Source: Agroathelia rolfsii
Taxonomy: Eukaryota > Basidiomycota > Agaricomycetes > Amylocorticiales > Amylocorticiaceae
Assembly: GCA_018343915.1 (NCBI GenBank)
Contig: JABRWF010000005.1
Location: 3,259,001 to 3,323,000 of the forward strand
Reading direction: 5' to 3'
Length of the DNA: 64,000 bases
Position numbers and translations under genes: made by a program. Positions 23,201-34,011 of the stretch are shown one piece after another. Every line of letters begins with the position of its first letter. Within the stretch, counting starts at the first letter, position 1. The notes under the pieces were generated by a model that did not search any database, was not told the DNA's origin, and saw nothing but the letters and a program-made list of their open reading frames with translations.

Positions 23201-25244
23201 GCCGCTTGGGCGAGCATATGAGATAGAGGACGGGCCATTTCGTCTCCAGACATCTGCAATCACCAAAGGGGAAAGAAAGAGATTTGTTAGGATCCAAGAA
23301 AAAGAGGTGGAAAGAAAAAGCGGCCCTTACGTTGAGCATATTAGCATCAAATTGAGGCAGGGCAGACCCTTTGCTCTTCTTATCTTTTACCATCGATGGC
23401 TCCGCAGGCAACGGGTATCCGTGCAACTTTTGTTGCGGCTGTACAAACGCCGCGAACGGCGAAGACGATTGCAATAACTTCTCGGGCTCCTCCATCGAAG
23501 CCGCGAGACCGTTGTCATCTTCCTCCTCCTCTTCCTCCTCCTCCTCCTCGTCATCATCATCATCCTCACTCGCAGAGGAAGCAGAAGACCCCGAGCCCGC
23601 GCCACCGCCCAACTTGACGGACACATCGCTCATCTCCGCCTCCGTCATATCCGTCCAATCCTCGACATCCAAGCCCGCTCTCACGAGCCGGTTCTCCCAC
23701 TCGCCCCGGACGCGCTCGACGAAATCCTCCTCACGCTCGCGCAGCTTGCCCTGCAGCTCCTCCGCCAGCTGCGCACGGATCGCGTTGTGCTTCGGTGGCG
23801 GGTGCGCCATGAGCCGACGCGAGATCTGCGACTCGTGCTCCTTCACGAACGCGCGCTTGGCAGATTCGAACGTGCGCAGCTCGGACTCGTGCCAGAGGCT
23901 GAAGGAGGACCATTCCGAGCGCACACGGTCTGCGCGCGAGGGTTCGCGCGTAATGGCTGCTCCCGCTCCTCGGCCACGCCGGGAAGAGGCAGTGGTGGCA
24001 CCGGTATTGGTGAGGTGGACATTGGCGGGGGACTTGGTATTCATAGTGTGGGCGTTGCCTATATAAGTGGCATTTCGATCAGTTAAGCCGCATATATCCA
24101 GGGATGGCGCATACATACCGTGGGATTTGGTGTGATGACGCCCGCGCTCTAGCAGGCTTGAGGTAGGCACAGGAGAGCCGGAGGTCAGCCATGCATCATG
24201 ATCTGCAGCCTTGGCGGTGCTCTTGGTCGTCCAGCCACCTTTTGCGGTGGTGGTAGTGGTGGCGGTGGCGGCGGGTGCCGCTACTATTGCTGATGAGGCT
24301 TTGGCGGCACCGCCCCATAGTGGCGACTCGTCATCGACGTGATCCATGGTGGCATTGCCTCCGTTGTTGTTTTTCGACGGCCCCCAGGCAGATTTGACAC
24401 CCCAACCGCCCTTGACCGCCGTCTTGGGCGCGGAGAACTGCTCCAGGGCGGGTGGCACGGCCGTCCCGGGCGTGACACCAAACTCCTCCTCGTTGAACCA
24501 GCCGTTTTTGAAAGGGTTGCCGTTCGTCATCTGGGTGGCAAATGATAATTTGGGATCTGCAGCGGTGGGTGTGGCAGAATCGGGCGATGTGGCGGCGCTG
24601 TTGTCGTTGTTGTTATTGTGGGATTGTTTGCCCCAACCACCCTTGAAGGTTTTGGTAGCTGCGTTGAAGAGAGAGCTGGACAGAGAAGTATCGGTGGGGA
24701 GAGCCGCGGCCTTTTTCTTGTTGGTGTGGTTGTTTTTTTTTTCTGGCGGTGGCGGTGGCCGCTGTTGGCCCGTAAATGCATTCATAAAAGATCCCAAGGC
24801 GGAGGGCACGCTTGCGGTCCATTCTTGATCGGCAGCCGAGGCAGATTCATGTGTGGGAAACGGCAGGTTCTTGGTGCCCCAAGAGTAAGGGGAATGTGCT
24901 TCATCTGTTGCTTTGTTATGAATGGATGATGAAAGCGGCATGGCGGATGATGATGATGATAGCGATGATTGATTTAGCATGGCGGTGAATTCTGACCATT
25001 CTGCTTCGGGAGTGGGTCCGGCAGAGGAGGACGTGGATGAGGAATTGTGTGGGGAGAAACCTGGCCATTGCTCGTTAGATGTGAATCGAGCAAACGGGTC
25101 CTGTTCAAACTCGGCAATGGGAGACGAAGAAGGAAAGCCACCAGGGAGTCCGTTCTTGGGCGGAATGGGAATTGGAGCAGGGATGTCTGCCTTTTTCTTG
25201 GGCTCTGGTTTTCTTATTGCTAGATTGCTAGCAGGTGCGGTAAG

Positions 25245-25283
<39 letters not shown>

Positions 25284-25373
25284 CTGAACAGAGGGTGCTG
25301 CTACTAGAGCTGGAGTAGTGTTCTGAGGAGGCACCTTGGCCTTTGCCCTGGCATTGGTGCCTTTCTTGGGCAT
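20269..25373 (-). CDS. Giant low-complexity protein, 1655 aa, with three helical modules
   Basis: Three exons, 25373-24119, 24058-23331 and 23253-20269, sum to exactly 1656 codons with the stop. I do not recognise a named family. The N-terminal about 440 residues are Pro/Ala/Asn/Ser-rich and contain repeated Gly-Trp patches (GGWGKQ, GGWGVKSAWG, GGWTTKS). Three charged helical segments follow at roughly 456-551, 814-893 and 1268-1342. The third (KLRAQIESNMQAEVRKA ... ALERERAERKLFTGQ ... EQQSIL) matches the N-terminal module of the divergently transcribed neighbour at 26774. Between them are Ser/Pro/His-rich tracts and acidic runs. The first intron (24059-24118) is 60 nt and has no in-frame stop, so retention would add 20 residues. 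No signal peptide or membrane helix is seen, so a cytosolic or nuclear scaffold role is only a guess. Confidence 0.8.
25245..25280. repeat. Hexamer microsatellite (AGGAGC)6 inside coding sequence
   Basis: Six perfect copies of AGGAGC lie in the first exon of the giant minus-strand gene and encode an Ala-Pro dipeptide run. It is probably length-polymorphic between strains. Confidence 0.85.
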
Positions 25374-26095
25374 ACTCTGTGAAATTCACGACACACAAAT
25401 GCAGATTAGAGAGTACAGATGCGTAGGGAGATACAGAGAGAGACAGAGAAGGGTATAGAGTCAGGAGAGAGAAAGAGAGAAGAAAGAGAGAGCTGGCCGT
25501 AGATATGAAAGAGAAGAAAAAAAGGCCATGGGCATAGCGCGGGCCCATCGGTGATTTCATGCGTGGTTGTGCCTATTGCCTATTCCCTTCTCATTTGCTC
25601 TCGTGCGCATCATCATCATCATCGACCATGGCGATAAGATCATATTGTAATAAATCATCTTCACAGCTAATGGTAATGCCCTCCCCCTTCTCCCCCAGCT
25701 GCCAGTCAGCTTTTGGATCATGCTGATCGCGAGGCAAATAATACGCCCCAATTTCACCCAGTCACACTGGCACACACGCTCTACTAGACTAGAAGAGCAG
25801 AACAGCTGCTAGGGTTCATCAGGTCAGATGAAGAAAAAAAAAATGCGGCAGCTGTACGCATATGGCAACTAGGAGATATATGAATTCCTGGCGGGCATCC
25901 GTCGGTGATCGATATGAACAGCCAGCACTCGTGGTCCACTTGGGCAAGGGTTGCTACTGTGCATGTTATTGGTCGTGGTCAACGACGGGCCGTGTGTTAC
26001 CACCCAAGTGCCGTCGACACTGAGCCTCTCGCCTCGGCGGGAGGAGAGGGCGCCCAGTGTAATGATGATGTAATCAGCTCATGTGACCTCACAGC

Positions 26096-26128
26096 AGTCA
26101 CCTGATCTTGAATAGTCACCTGATCTTG
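26096..26128. repeat. Tandem 15-bp repeat (AGTCACCTGATCTTG x2)
   Basis: Two perfect copies start 18 bp apart, in the divergent promoter between the giant genes. It could be a duplicated regulator site or a chance duplication. Confidence 0.6.
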
Positions 26129-26366
26129 GGCGCCAAACAGATGGGCACTCGCACTCCGGTCTCAGGCTCTCTCGTGCAGAACTGCAGCACCAAACGAGCT
26201 CAGAACGATAATCCATCATCATCAGCACTAACGCCCGTGTGCGCCCTCGTCGTTCTCCTCTTGCTATCCTCTTCTTACCTTACCTTGCTATTTGCTAGAG
26301 CTCCCATCCAGAACCAACTTCCCTCCTCTCGTCGCATCTGTACGACTCGGTATGTCTGCCTGATTA

Positions 26367-26377
26367 CCCCCCCCCCC
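26367..26377 (+). repeat. Poly-C tract (C11) upstream of the 1499-aa gene
   Basis: Eleven consecutive C residues lie about 400 bp before the start codon at 26774, on the coding strand. A comparable C12 tract, on its coding strand, lies upstream of the related gene ending at 57716. Confidence 0.7.
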
Positions 26378-26773
26378 ATCGCCATCCACGTTGTTGACCA
26401 TGAGGCCCAATCTCCTCTTCTCCAACGCAGGTCCATAGGCTGCTCATTCCACACCCGCGGCTTACCCACGCACACGCCCCCCAAATCTTCCTCCCCTGGT
26501 CGTGCTCTCTTCCCCTCCCTTCTTCCTGGTCTGATCGTCTCGCTCTCCATCTTTCTCTTCTCTTCTCTACGTCTTACGACAACTCTGGATCAACTCATAC
26601 CTGCAGTATCTACCTCTCTCTCCCTCCCTCTCTCTCTTGCTCTATCTCTATCTCTCTCAAGCTGTTGTATCTAGCCCAATTTCATAACTATTGACGTCGT
26701 GGCTACCGATACCCCATACGTCTCCCTACTTGCCATCTGTTCTCATCGACACCGTCATCCCGCATGATCTCCA

Positions 26774-29700
26774 ATGTCCCTTTCTGAGAATCTCCCCGAG
26801 CGCGTTGCATCTCCCCCATCTATCGATCTCGAGCCGGATGAGAACTGGAAGAATGACCTCCGTACGAGGATCCAAGTCAACATCCAGGCTATGATCAAGG
26901 ACGCCCGCAAGTCCCATGAGGATAATCTGGCCGAGCTCTCCCCCACCGATGATCGCCGCCGTCAGGACCTTCATGAGCAGTACAAGGAGACCATGAACAA
27001 TTTCAGGCGCCTCGCCAAAGGCCAGTTCGAGGAGGCCCTTGAGCGTGAGCGCCAGGAACGGAAGCTCTTCCGTGGGCAGACGATTAGCGAGGAATGGTCA
27101 GAAGCGTTTGTCAAGGAGCAGCAGTCAATTTTAGCCAGTATCCAGCGTGACGGGGGACAGGATGGGCGTTCACCGATATCTAATAATCCTCCTCCATCAG
27201 CGCCCCCATCCGCTCGAATGCAGACGACAAAGTTGGATCCCTCTCCCTTGTCAGCAGACCGAGAACATCGCCCACGATGGGCACCTCAGACGCCCTCCGT
27301 GCCCGAGCACCCCCGTAATGACTACTTTCATCGCAACTCCACTTCCCAAACAAGCACTAAATCGCCTAGCACCAGCGTGAGTTTTCATACCAAGCATAAT
27401 GAGCGATCATAATCTTAGTTTTCTTCTTCTTTCTTTCGCTTCCTTCAGAACGCACCTGTTGAGTATCACGAATCCAGCATGTTCGGCGACGATCCAGAAG
27501 ATTCAGATTACTATGTCCCCCACGCCGCCGCTATAGCCGCTGCCGCCGCCCTACGCTCGCGCGGCTCCTTGCGTGGGCGCTCAATCAGCGCATCGTCCTC
27601 CTCTTCCACTCAGGCAGCAACAGCGACAGCGACGACGACCGCAACGACTGGGACGACGACCACAACAACGCCGCGCCCTCTAGCAGAGATGTGGAAGAAT
27701 GTCACGCCCGCCACGACGACCACATTCACCACGACCGCGATTACGACGTCGCCACTTGAGGAAACTTTCTCCCCTGCTGCTGCTGGTGCGCGCTCGACGC
27801 CGCCTGTCCGGCGCGGGAGCACGGCGAGCAGTACGCTCTCCAGCTCCTTCCGCGAACACCGTGGTATTTCAGGCCTCATGAATTCGCTGCCTGAGCGGCC
27901 TCTCGAGCCGAGCCGACCCGTACCTGTGCCAGTACAGGAGCCGCCCCCGCCGCCATTATCGTCGTCGATGCGGAGTGGGCTGAGTGATCTTATGCGGGAT
28001 CGGAAACGATATAGTGGCGGCGGAGGTGGTGGGAGTGTTGGGTTTGGTGCTATGTCCGATGATGGTAGCGAGACAGGAGCGCCCCCATGGCCGTATTGGA
28101 ACAGTAGCGGAAGCGGTGGGGGTGGTGGTACCACAACGTCCTCGGGTACTGTGCGCATGCGCGAACGCTCGGATACGGCGGGTACGGCCTCTTCCACGAG
28201 GAGCGGGAGTATCAGCGGCTTGTCGTCTGCTACGTCCGTCACTTCAGCCTCCTCTGCTGCTGCGACGCCCAAACCCGAGAGTTACAACGGAGGTGGAAGT
28301 GGCGGGGGTATAAGCTCTTCGCGCCCGGTCGACATCCCGCACTCGTCCTCATCGTCGTACACCTATACATCAACCTCCTTTGGAACTCGCACGTTGGCCA
28401 GCAAACGCTCCCTGATCGGCATGGATGAGCAGCTGCACCACGTCCCACGGAATAGTAACAACCACTACCACTACAACTCGGCGTCCATCAACACTGCTAG
28501 CAACAGCCCCAGCACACGCACTTGGGCAGGTCCACAATCATTTCAGCAGCAGCCATCGCTGTCGAGTATCTCGCGTTCGCCTGAGACGCGCTTTTCACAA
28601 CATCATCATCACCGCCAACACCAACAGAGCGGGGAGGAAAATTATGTAACGGCGGCTTCGGCTGCTGCGCGTCCGTGGTCTACTTCTGGTGGTGCTGGTA
28701 GTGGTGTACCGTCCTCGCTGCGCTCTTATGGGTCCCGCGAGATGATGGGGAAGCGACGCTCTATAACTGATTTGAAGAGCGGTGGTGGTGTTAGTTTCAG
28801 CACTGGTGGTGGTGGTGGTATGCCGTACACCATCCCCGGCGTGCATTATCGCAATCGGCGTCGTGGAGGGACCGATCGGTTTAGTGAGGCCTCGGACGAA
28901 GAAGAGGAAGAGGGATTGGACGTGGATGAGGTGGGTGTTGGTGAAGTTGGTGCTGGCGCTGGCGCTGGTGACGAGACGAGCGAAGATTCTGAATGCGCGG
29001 TTGTGGGTGAGAGTGAGGAGGAGCAGGTGCACCCGCCATCGCCGTCACCATCGCCGCCACCACAACCCCAACCACGGCCACAGCGAAAGCAGAAACGGAA
29101 ACGGCAAAGACAAAGACAACAACGAGCGCAACAACAACAACAACAAGTGGAGGAGCCGCAACAAGAACCACCACCAGAATTACAACGAGAACCGTGGGGA
29201 CATGTGGGAAGCGATCCTGATAAAATCGAAGAGCTGCTCATAGGCGATAACGAGGACGAGGATAACGGTGTGCACGTTCACGAACCCAATCATGATATTG
29301 CCACTACCACGGATGAGGCGACCGATGATGACCACAATCTCGCTACGGACGAAGTAGCAACGGATGAAGTGACAGAAGACGATGACAACGAAGCAGCCGA
29401 AGCGGCTTCCTCCTCGAGCGATTTCACCCGGCGCTCGGCCGAGATCGAGCGCATGCAACGTGAGACGGCAGAGCGTAGACGTGAGCTGGAGCAGCTCGAG
29501 CGCGAGATCGAGGAGATGCGCGTTGATGCGAAGAAGCGCCAGGAGGAGGCTGCGCGACGTGAAGAGGAGGCGAAGCGGCGGGAGGAGGAGGCGGAGCGGA
29601 TGGAGAAGAAGTTAAAGGCGGTGGCGCAGGAGGCGAAGAAGCGACAGGAGGATGTGAAGAGTAAAGAGGCGGCGTTGAAGAAGCGCGAGAAGGAGGCCGA

Positions 29701-31345
29701 GGCGCACGAGGAGGAAATGAAGGAGAAGGCGAAGGAGGTGGAGGAGATGGAAGCCGAGGCGAAGAAGAAGGAAGAGGAGGCTGAGCAGATGGAGGCTGAA
29801 ATGCGTAAGAAGGAGCAGGCGCTGCGCAAGAAAGAGAAGGAGGCACGCAAGAAGGAGGCTGAGTTTAGGAAACGTGAGCAGGAAATTACGAGGTTGACGG
29901 AAGAGGCCAAGGCGCGCGAGGACGAGTACGAGAAGAAGACGGAGGAGCTCGAGGCGCGCGAAGAGGAGCTCCAGAAGCGAGAGGAAGCCCTCCGCAAGCG
30001 TGAAGTGGAGACGCGCGAACGCGAGGCCAAGGCAAGGCAGAAGCTGGCCGAGGCCAAGAAGCGCGAGGAGGAGGCGGAGCGTAGGTTGGAGGCCCTGGAA
30101 AAGCGTAAACGTGAGCTCGAGTCTAGAGATGTCTCTGATTCCGAGGCAGAGCTCACTGAAGCCGAGCATCAACAAAATAAAGAGGAACTTGAGGATGCTC
30201 GGCGAGACAAGGCCGATGCCACGCGCGAGCGCGAAGATCGTGAAGATCGCCTTCGCCAGGAGGAGCAGGAGAGGAAGGATTCCGAGCGCCAACGAGAGTC
30301 GATCAGCGCCGCTCGTCAACGTCAACGCCAGGAAGCAGCAGAGTCCAAGCGCCGTGCTAGAGTAATGACTACCCCAGAACCTATCGCCGGTGACCGTGAC
30401 GCTCGTGCCCGTCAAGAGGAGGAGGAAAGGAAGAAATTGGAACAGGAACGGGAAGAAGCTATCAAGGCCGAACGTGAGCAAGCTCGTCGGGCTCAAGAAG
30501 AGGCGGATCTACAAGAAGCCATTCGTCGTTCTCAGGAAGACTTGGAGAAAGAGAAGCGAGAACGGGACGAGGCCAACGCACGCAGACGTACCAATAGTCT
30601 AAATGTCGATCCTAATATCCCTTGGTCATCAGGTCCATCTTTTGCGAGACCGATGTCGACAGCAGGCGTTCCTCCTGCACCTCCGTTGTTCTCTCCCCCC
30701 TCTGGTACCAGCCCCGGCCGCGCAAGTTCTTCGAGCAATGCCAGCTTCACCAGCTCTCATTCCGCCTCCTCGCAGTCATCACGATCAAGTTCTCAAACGT
30801 CGTACTCGTCCATGTCCAGCACACCTCCTACTGGCGGTGCAACGCCCAGACCGGGCACTGATACGCCCCATGAACCCGGGAGTTGGGAACGGCCCAAGTC
30901 AAATTGGGATGACTTCCGTGCACGTCAGGAACGGGTCGCGCGAGAGTTCCAGGCCAAAACGGGCGGCGCCATGCCCATGGCACACAAAGACATCTTCGAG
31001 GCACACGAGCGCAAGTGGTCCTCACTGCGCACCTCTACCGATGAGCTCTCGTGGGAAACTATGCCATGGCCGACGCTGAAGCGCGTGAACACGCCCGATG
31101 ATCTTACTGTTGGCGTCATCCGTTCATACTTGACCTCCCCTCACTACCCTTCGGACAAGGCCAAGACGGCAAAGGACCGTGTGAAGGAACACATCCGACG
31201 ATGGCATCCGGATAGGTTCGATACTCAAATCCTGCCCAAAGTCAAGGAGGCCGATCGCGAGAAGGTTAAGCAGGGGGCAGGCGTCGTGGCCAGGTGTTTG
31301 AGTGAACTCCTGACGCGTTCTAATGATACGGATATAATCGCGTAG
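26774..31345 (+). CDS. Giant coiled-coil protein, 1499 aa, with C-terminal J-like domain
   Basis: Two exons, 26774-27376 and 27449-31345, join in phase 0. Residues about 18-125 form a charged helical module (DLRTRIQVNIQAMIKDA ... ALERERQERKLFRGQ ... EQQSIL) that matches the third module of the divergent neighbour. A long Ser/Thr/Gly-rich region with poly-His, poly-Gln and acidic stretches follows. Residues about 860-1245 are an almost uninterrupted Lys/Glu/Arg coiled coil. The last about 95 residues (MPWPTLKRVN ... RRWHPDRFDTQILPKV ... VVARCLSELL) hold an HPD motif at 1454-1456 in a short J-like helix bundle. That bundle resembles the C-terminus of NFKBIL1-type proteins rather than full DnaJ domains. 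The same C-terminus occurs in the gene at 56472-57716. Function is unknown; recruitment of an Hsp70 is a possibility from the HPD motif. Confidence 0.85.
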
Positions 31346-34011
31346 ATCTAGGAGTGAGTTTGAGTATTTTTCCCCCTCAATCTTTGAAAGATATTAACGT
31401 GCAACTTACCTGGCGACGTTCCAGTTAACCTATATTCAATCATTTGTGGTTTTTTGTTCCTCCCTTTTCGATCTCTACTCAAATTATTTATTAATCAGAC
31501 TGTAACTTCATGCAAACCATCTGTACGAATACCATCATGCATATAAGGGATGCTGCTTCACCTAGTTTTCGATGCGTACGCACAGCACACATATCCACAC
31601 CAAGTACGCCCTCTTTTATATTCCCACACCCGCTCCATATATTTTTGTATAGCAAACATGTGGCTTTCGAAATCATTTTTTATATACCGTCGGAAACATT
31701 TGTATTTACCCCGGGCTGGAATCTGTTGAAAGGAAAGAGAAATTGCATAGCATGATAATGAATGACTTTTGATCGTTTGTATTCGTAGCCACTTTCTCGA
31801 GACGATCCTTTAGGGTCTCGTTGTGCGTCTGTTCTTCGAATTCAAGCACACCAGACTTCGTTGTAGCCAGGTAAATGGATAGACCAGGCCAGTAACCACA
31901 TGAGCACTGAGCCTAGAGAGGACAGCTGAGCGGCGATGGCCCATCTCTCGTACAGATGATAGGGTCCATGTGATCAATGAGATCCCATGCAGGGAACACA
32001 AGAGTCACAGGGGCCGATTGCTTTAGGATCCGTATTCATATTGTGTACGTCAACTGGACCGAAAACAAGAGACATCGATGTAATGCAAGATGGTCGGGTC
32101 ATGGATGTCTGGGACCAAAAGCTAGATTGCAAGGTGGGCGGGATGAGATATGTTTGTGATTTTGTGGTTTTATTTTTCTTATTCGCTTTCTTTATAATCA
32201 CAGACAGAGCTGCCAAAGAAACTCTTGTATGATATGATTAGAAATACCTATCGTCACTATCAACGCGTCTCGGCCGCCCCTATACAGTTCACCGGGCAGT
32301 GTCATCCGAGTTCGCTAATAGTTCACTGGCCGTTGCTGGCGGTGACGGTGAGGAAGGTAAAATCAACACCTCGCGGCTCGGTGGCACCCGACAGACGGAC
32401 CAGATGATGCACTGCACAGGCTTTGTTGTTGTTATTATTTAGCCGATTAACCAGAGCTACCAATAGTAAATGCACTCAGTACGAGATTCTTCCCCATTTT
32501 ATACCGAGCAAAAGGCAAATTTCAACCTACGTCAATGTACGCTCATAGTCAAACGAATGGAAAGTTCAAAATTACCAGTCGTCAAAAACTTTGTTTTCTG
32601 GCTCCATCTTCGCAGGCTTGTGGGCCACCATGAGTTGATGCCGCTAATTCACACTGATGTTTCCAACGGCTTTAATCTAGAGAGCGGCCTTCCATTCATG
32701 GAATAGGGGGTCAAATTACCAGAGGCGAAGGAAGAAGATCGGTAGTTTTTAGATAGACTTGAATGGGATTATATGGCCGATAGGGCTGCTCATTACCGAG
32801 TGACTGACTGTTCAGTTATGAGAGCCCGAGCGTTTCATCTATTTGCATGACGACAAGACCGTGTTATGAGTGTAAGGTTTCGTGTGCTTATAACGTTTGA
32901 GTGTACCTGCATAATTCACATGAATGGTTCGTGCATGTGTAGCTGAAAAGTGGCCATAGGTGCACGGGATGCGATCGTGAACGCAGCCGGGAGTGAATAG
33001 GAAACAAGCGGTGAACATAGCCTCTTGGTAATCGAATGGCTGTGCTACTTGGTTTACAACCAAATGGTTCTGGAGTTTTGAAAGCTTGAATGAATGATTA
33101 ACACTGTACATGAATTGTCAGTGACAGTACATCATCATCATGATTATGCATCGGCTGCCGCGCTGAAAAAGCCATCGGCAGGCCGTATACATTTCTGACT
33201 GCGCGTTTTCATATAAGAGCATGCTGGTGAAAATGCTGAGGTTAGAACAATGTTAATTCATGAATTTGATTTACCTCTGTATTTGAATTTGTTTACAGCG
33301 AGGAACACCCCTGGTCCTTGAATGTTGCTGTGTACCTGGGAACCGATGAATTCAATACCGCCAATACACCTAAGGTACGCGTATTACGCGTAAGAAACTG
33401 CTGGGAGCTCAGCGCTCATGATTCAATCACTTGCCATAACATGTACCCAGCATTGATGTTGCTGGGGTGGCTGCCATATCATCGACCTGGACTAGTAGCA
33501 AATGTGGTGTATGGTATTCATGTGCTAAGCTGTTTGGAGCAGCAGAATACATTGGCCCTGCGCACTAACAGTATATCATACCTGTTTCAAGGGATTGAAG
33601 CTATTGAGGCCTGAAGCTCGAAGTACAAAGGCTGCCGGAAAATATGCCGGCTATGATCGAGTTGGCTTTCTGTTGTCAAATAGTAGATAAGGAAGATCAT
33701 GATGCCAGTTGAATTATACCCCCGGTATGGACGGACCTACTAATACATAACTATCAAAAACACTCCCGTTGGTTTCGGAGGACTGGACTTAGGATGACTT
33801 TTCTCAATCCATTATAGTCACTGGCCACTGCTCGATTTATAATAGTGTTCCTCACCTATCAGTAAATATTGTTAATACAAACACTACGACTGCTAGGCTC
33901 GGAATGAGACTAACGTGAAGGAGCGTCATCTACTCATAACTCGGGATACCAAAAAAGCACTGGCACATGTCTTAGATATAATTCGGTGCAACCACTCATC
34001 ACCGTCTCATA
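31346..34011. other. Gene-poor region
   Basis: About 2.7 kb without a gene I can support. Open frames are short (under 100 codons), scattered on both strands and lack splice or motif support. No RNA gene or transposon signature is visible. Confidence 0.45.

Larger units (their letters stand above)
25374..26773. promoter_or_regulatory. Shared divergent promoter region of the two giant genes
   Basis: 1.4 kb separate the start codons of the two divergently transcribed giant genes. Each side carries a pyrimidine-rich leader when read in its own gene's direction: purine-rich on the plus strand at about 25430-25500, CT-rich on the plus strand at about 26600-26665. A direct repeat of AGTCACCTGATCTTG occurs at 26096-26110 and 26114-26128, and a run of eleven C at 26367-26377. 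CT-rich leaders are common at strong fungal promoters; which elements act is not known. Confidence 0.5.

Noticed and set aside
26367..26377. Poly-C and CT tracts as a CRISPR or telomere-like array
   Set aside because: They are plain homopolymer and low-complexity leader sequence with no repeat-spacer pattern; such arrays are not expected in this nuclear genome.
29290..30496. Long minus-strand Ser/Leu-rich frames
   Set aside because: They mirror the Lys/Glu/Arg coiled-coil codons of the 1499-aa gene on the other strand.
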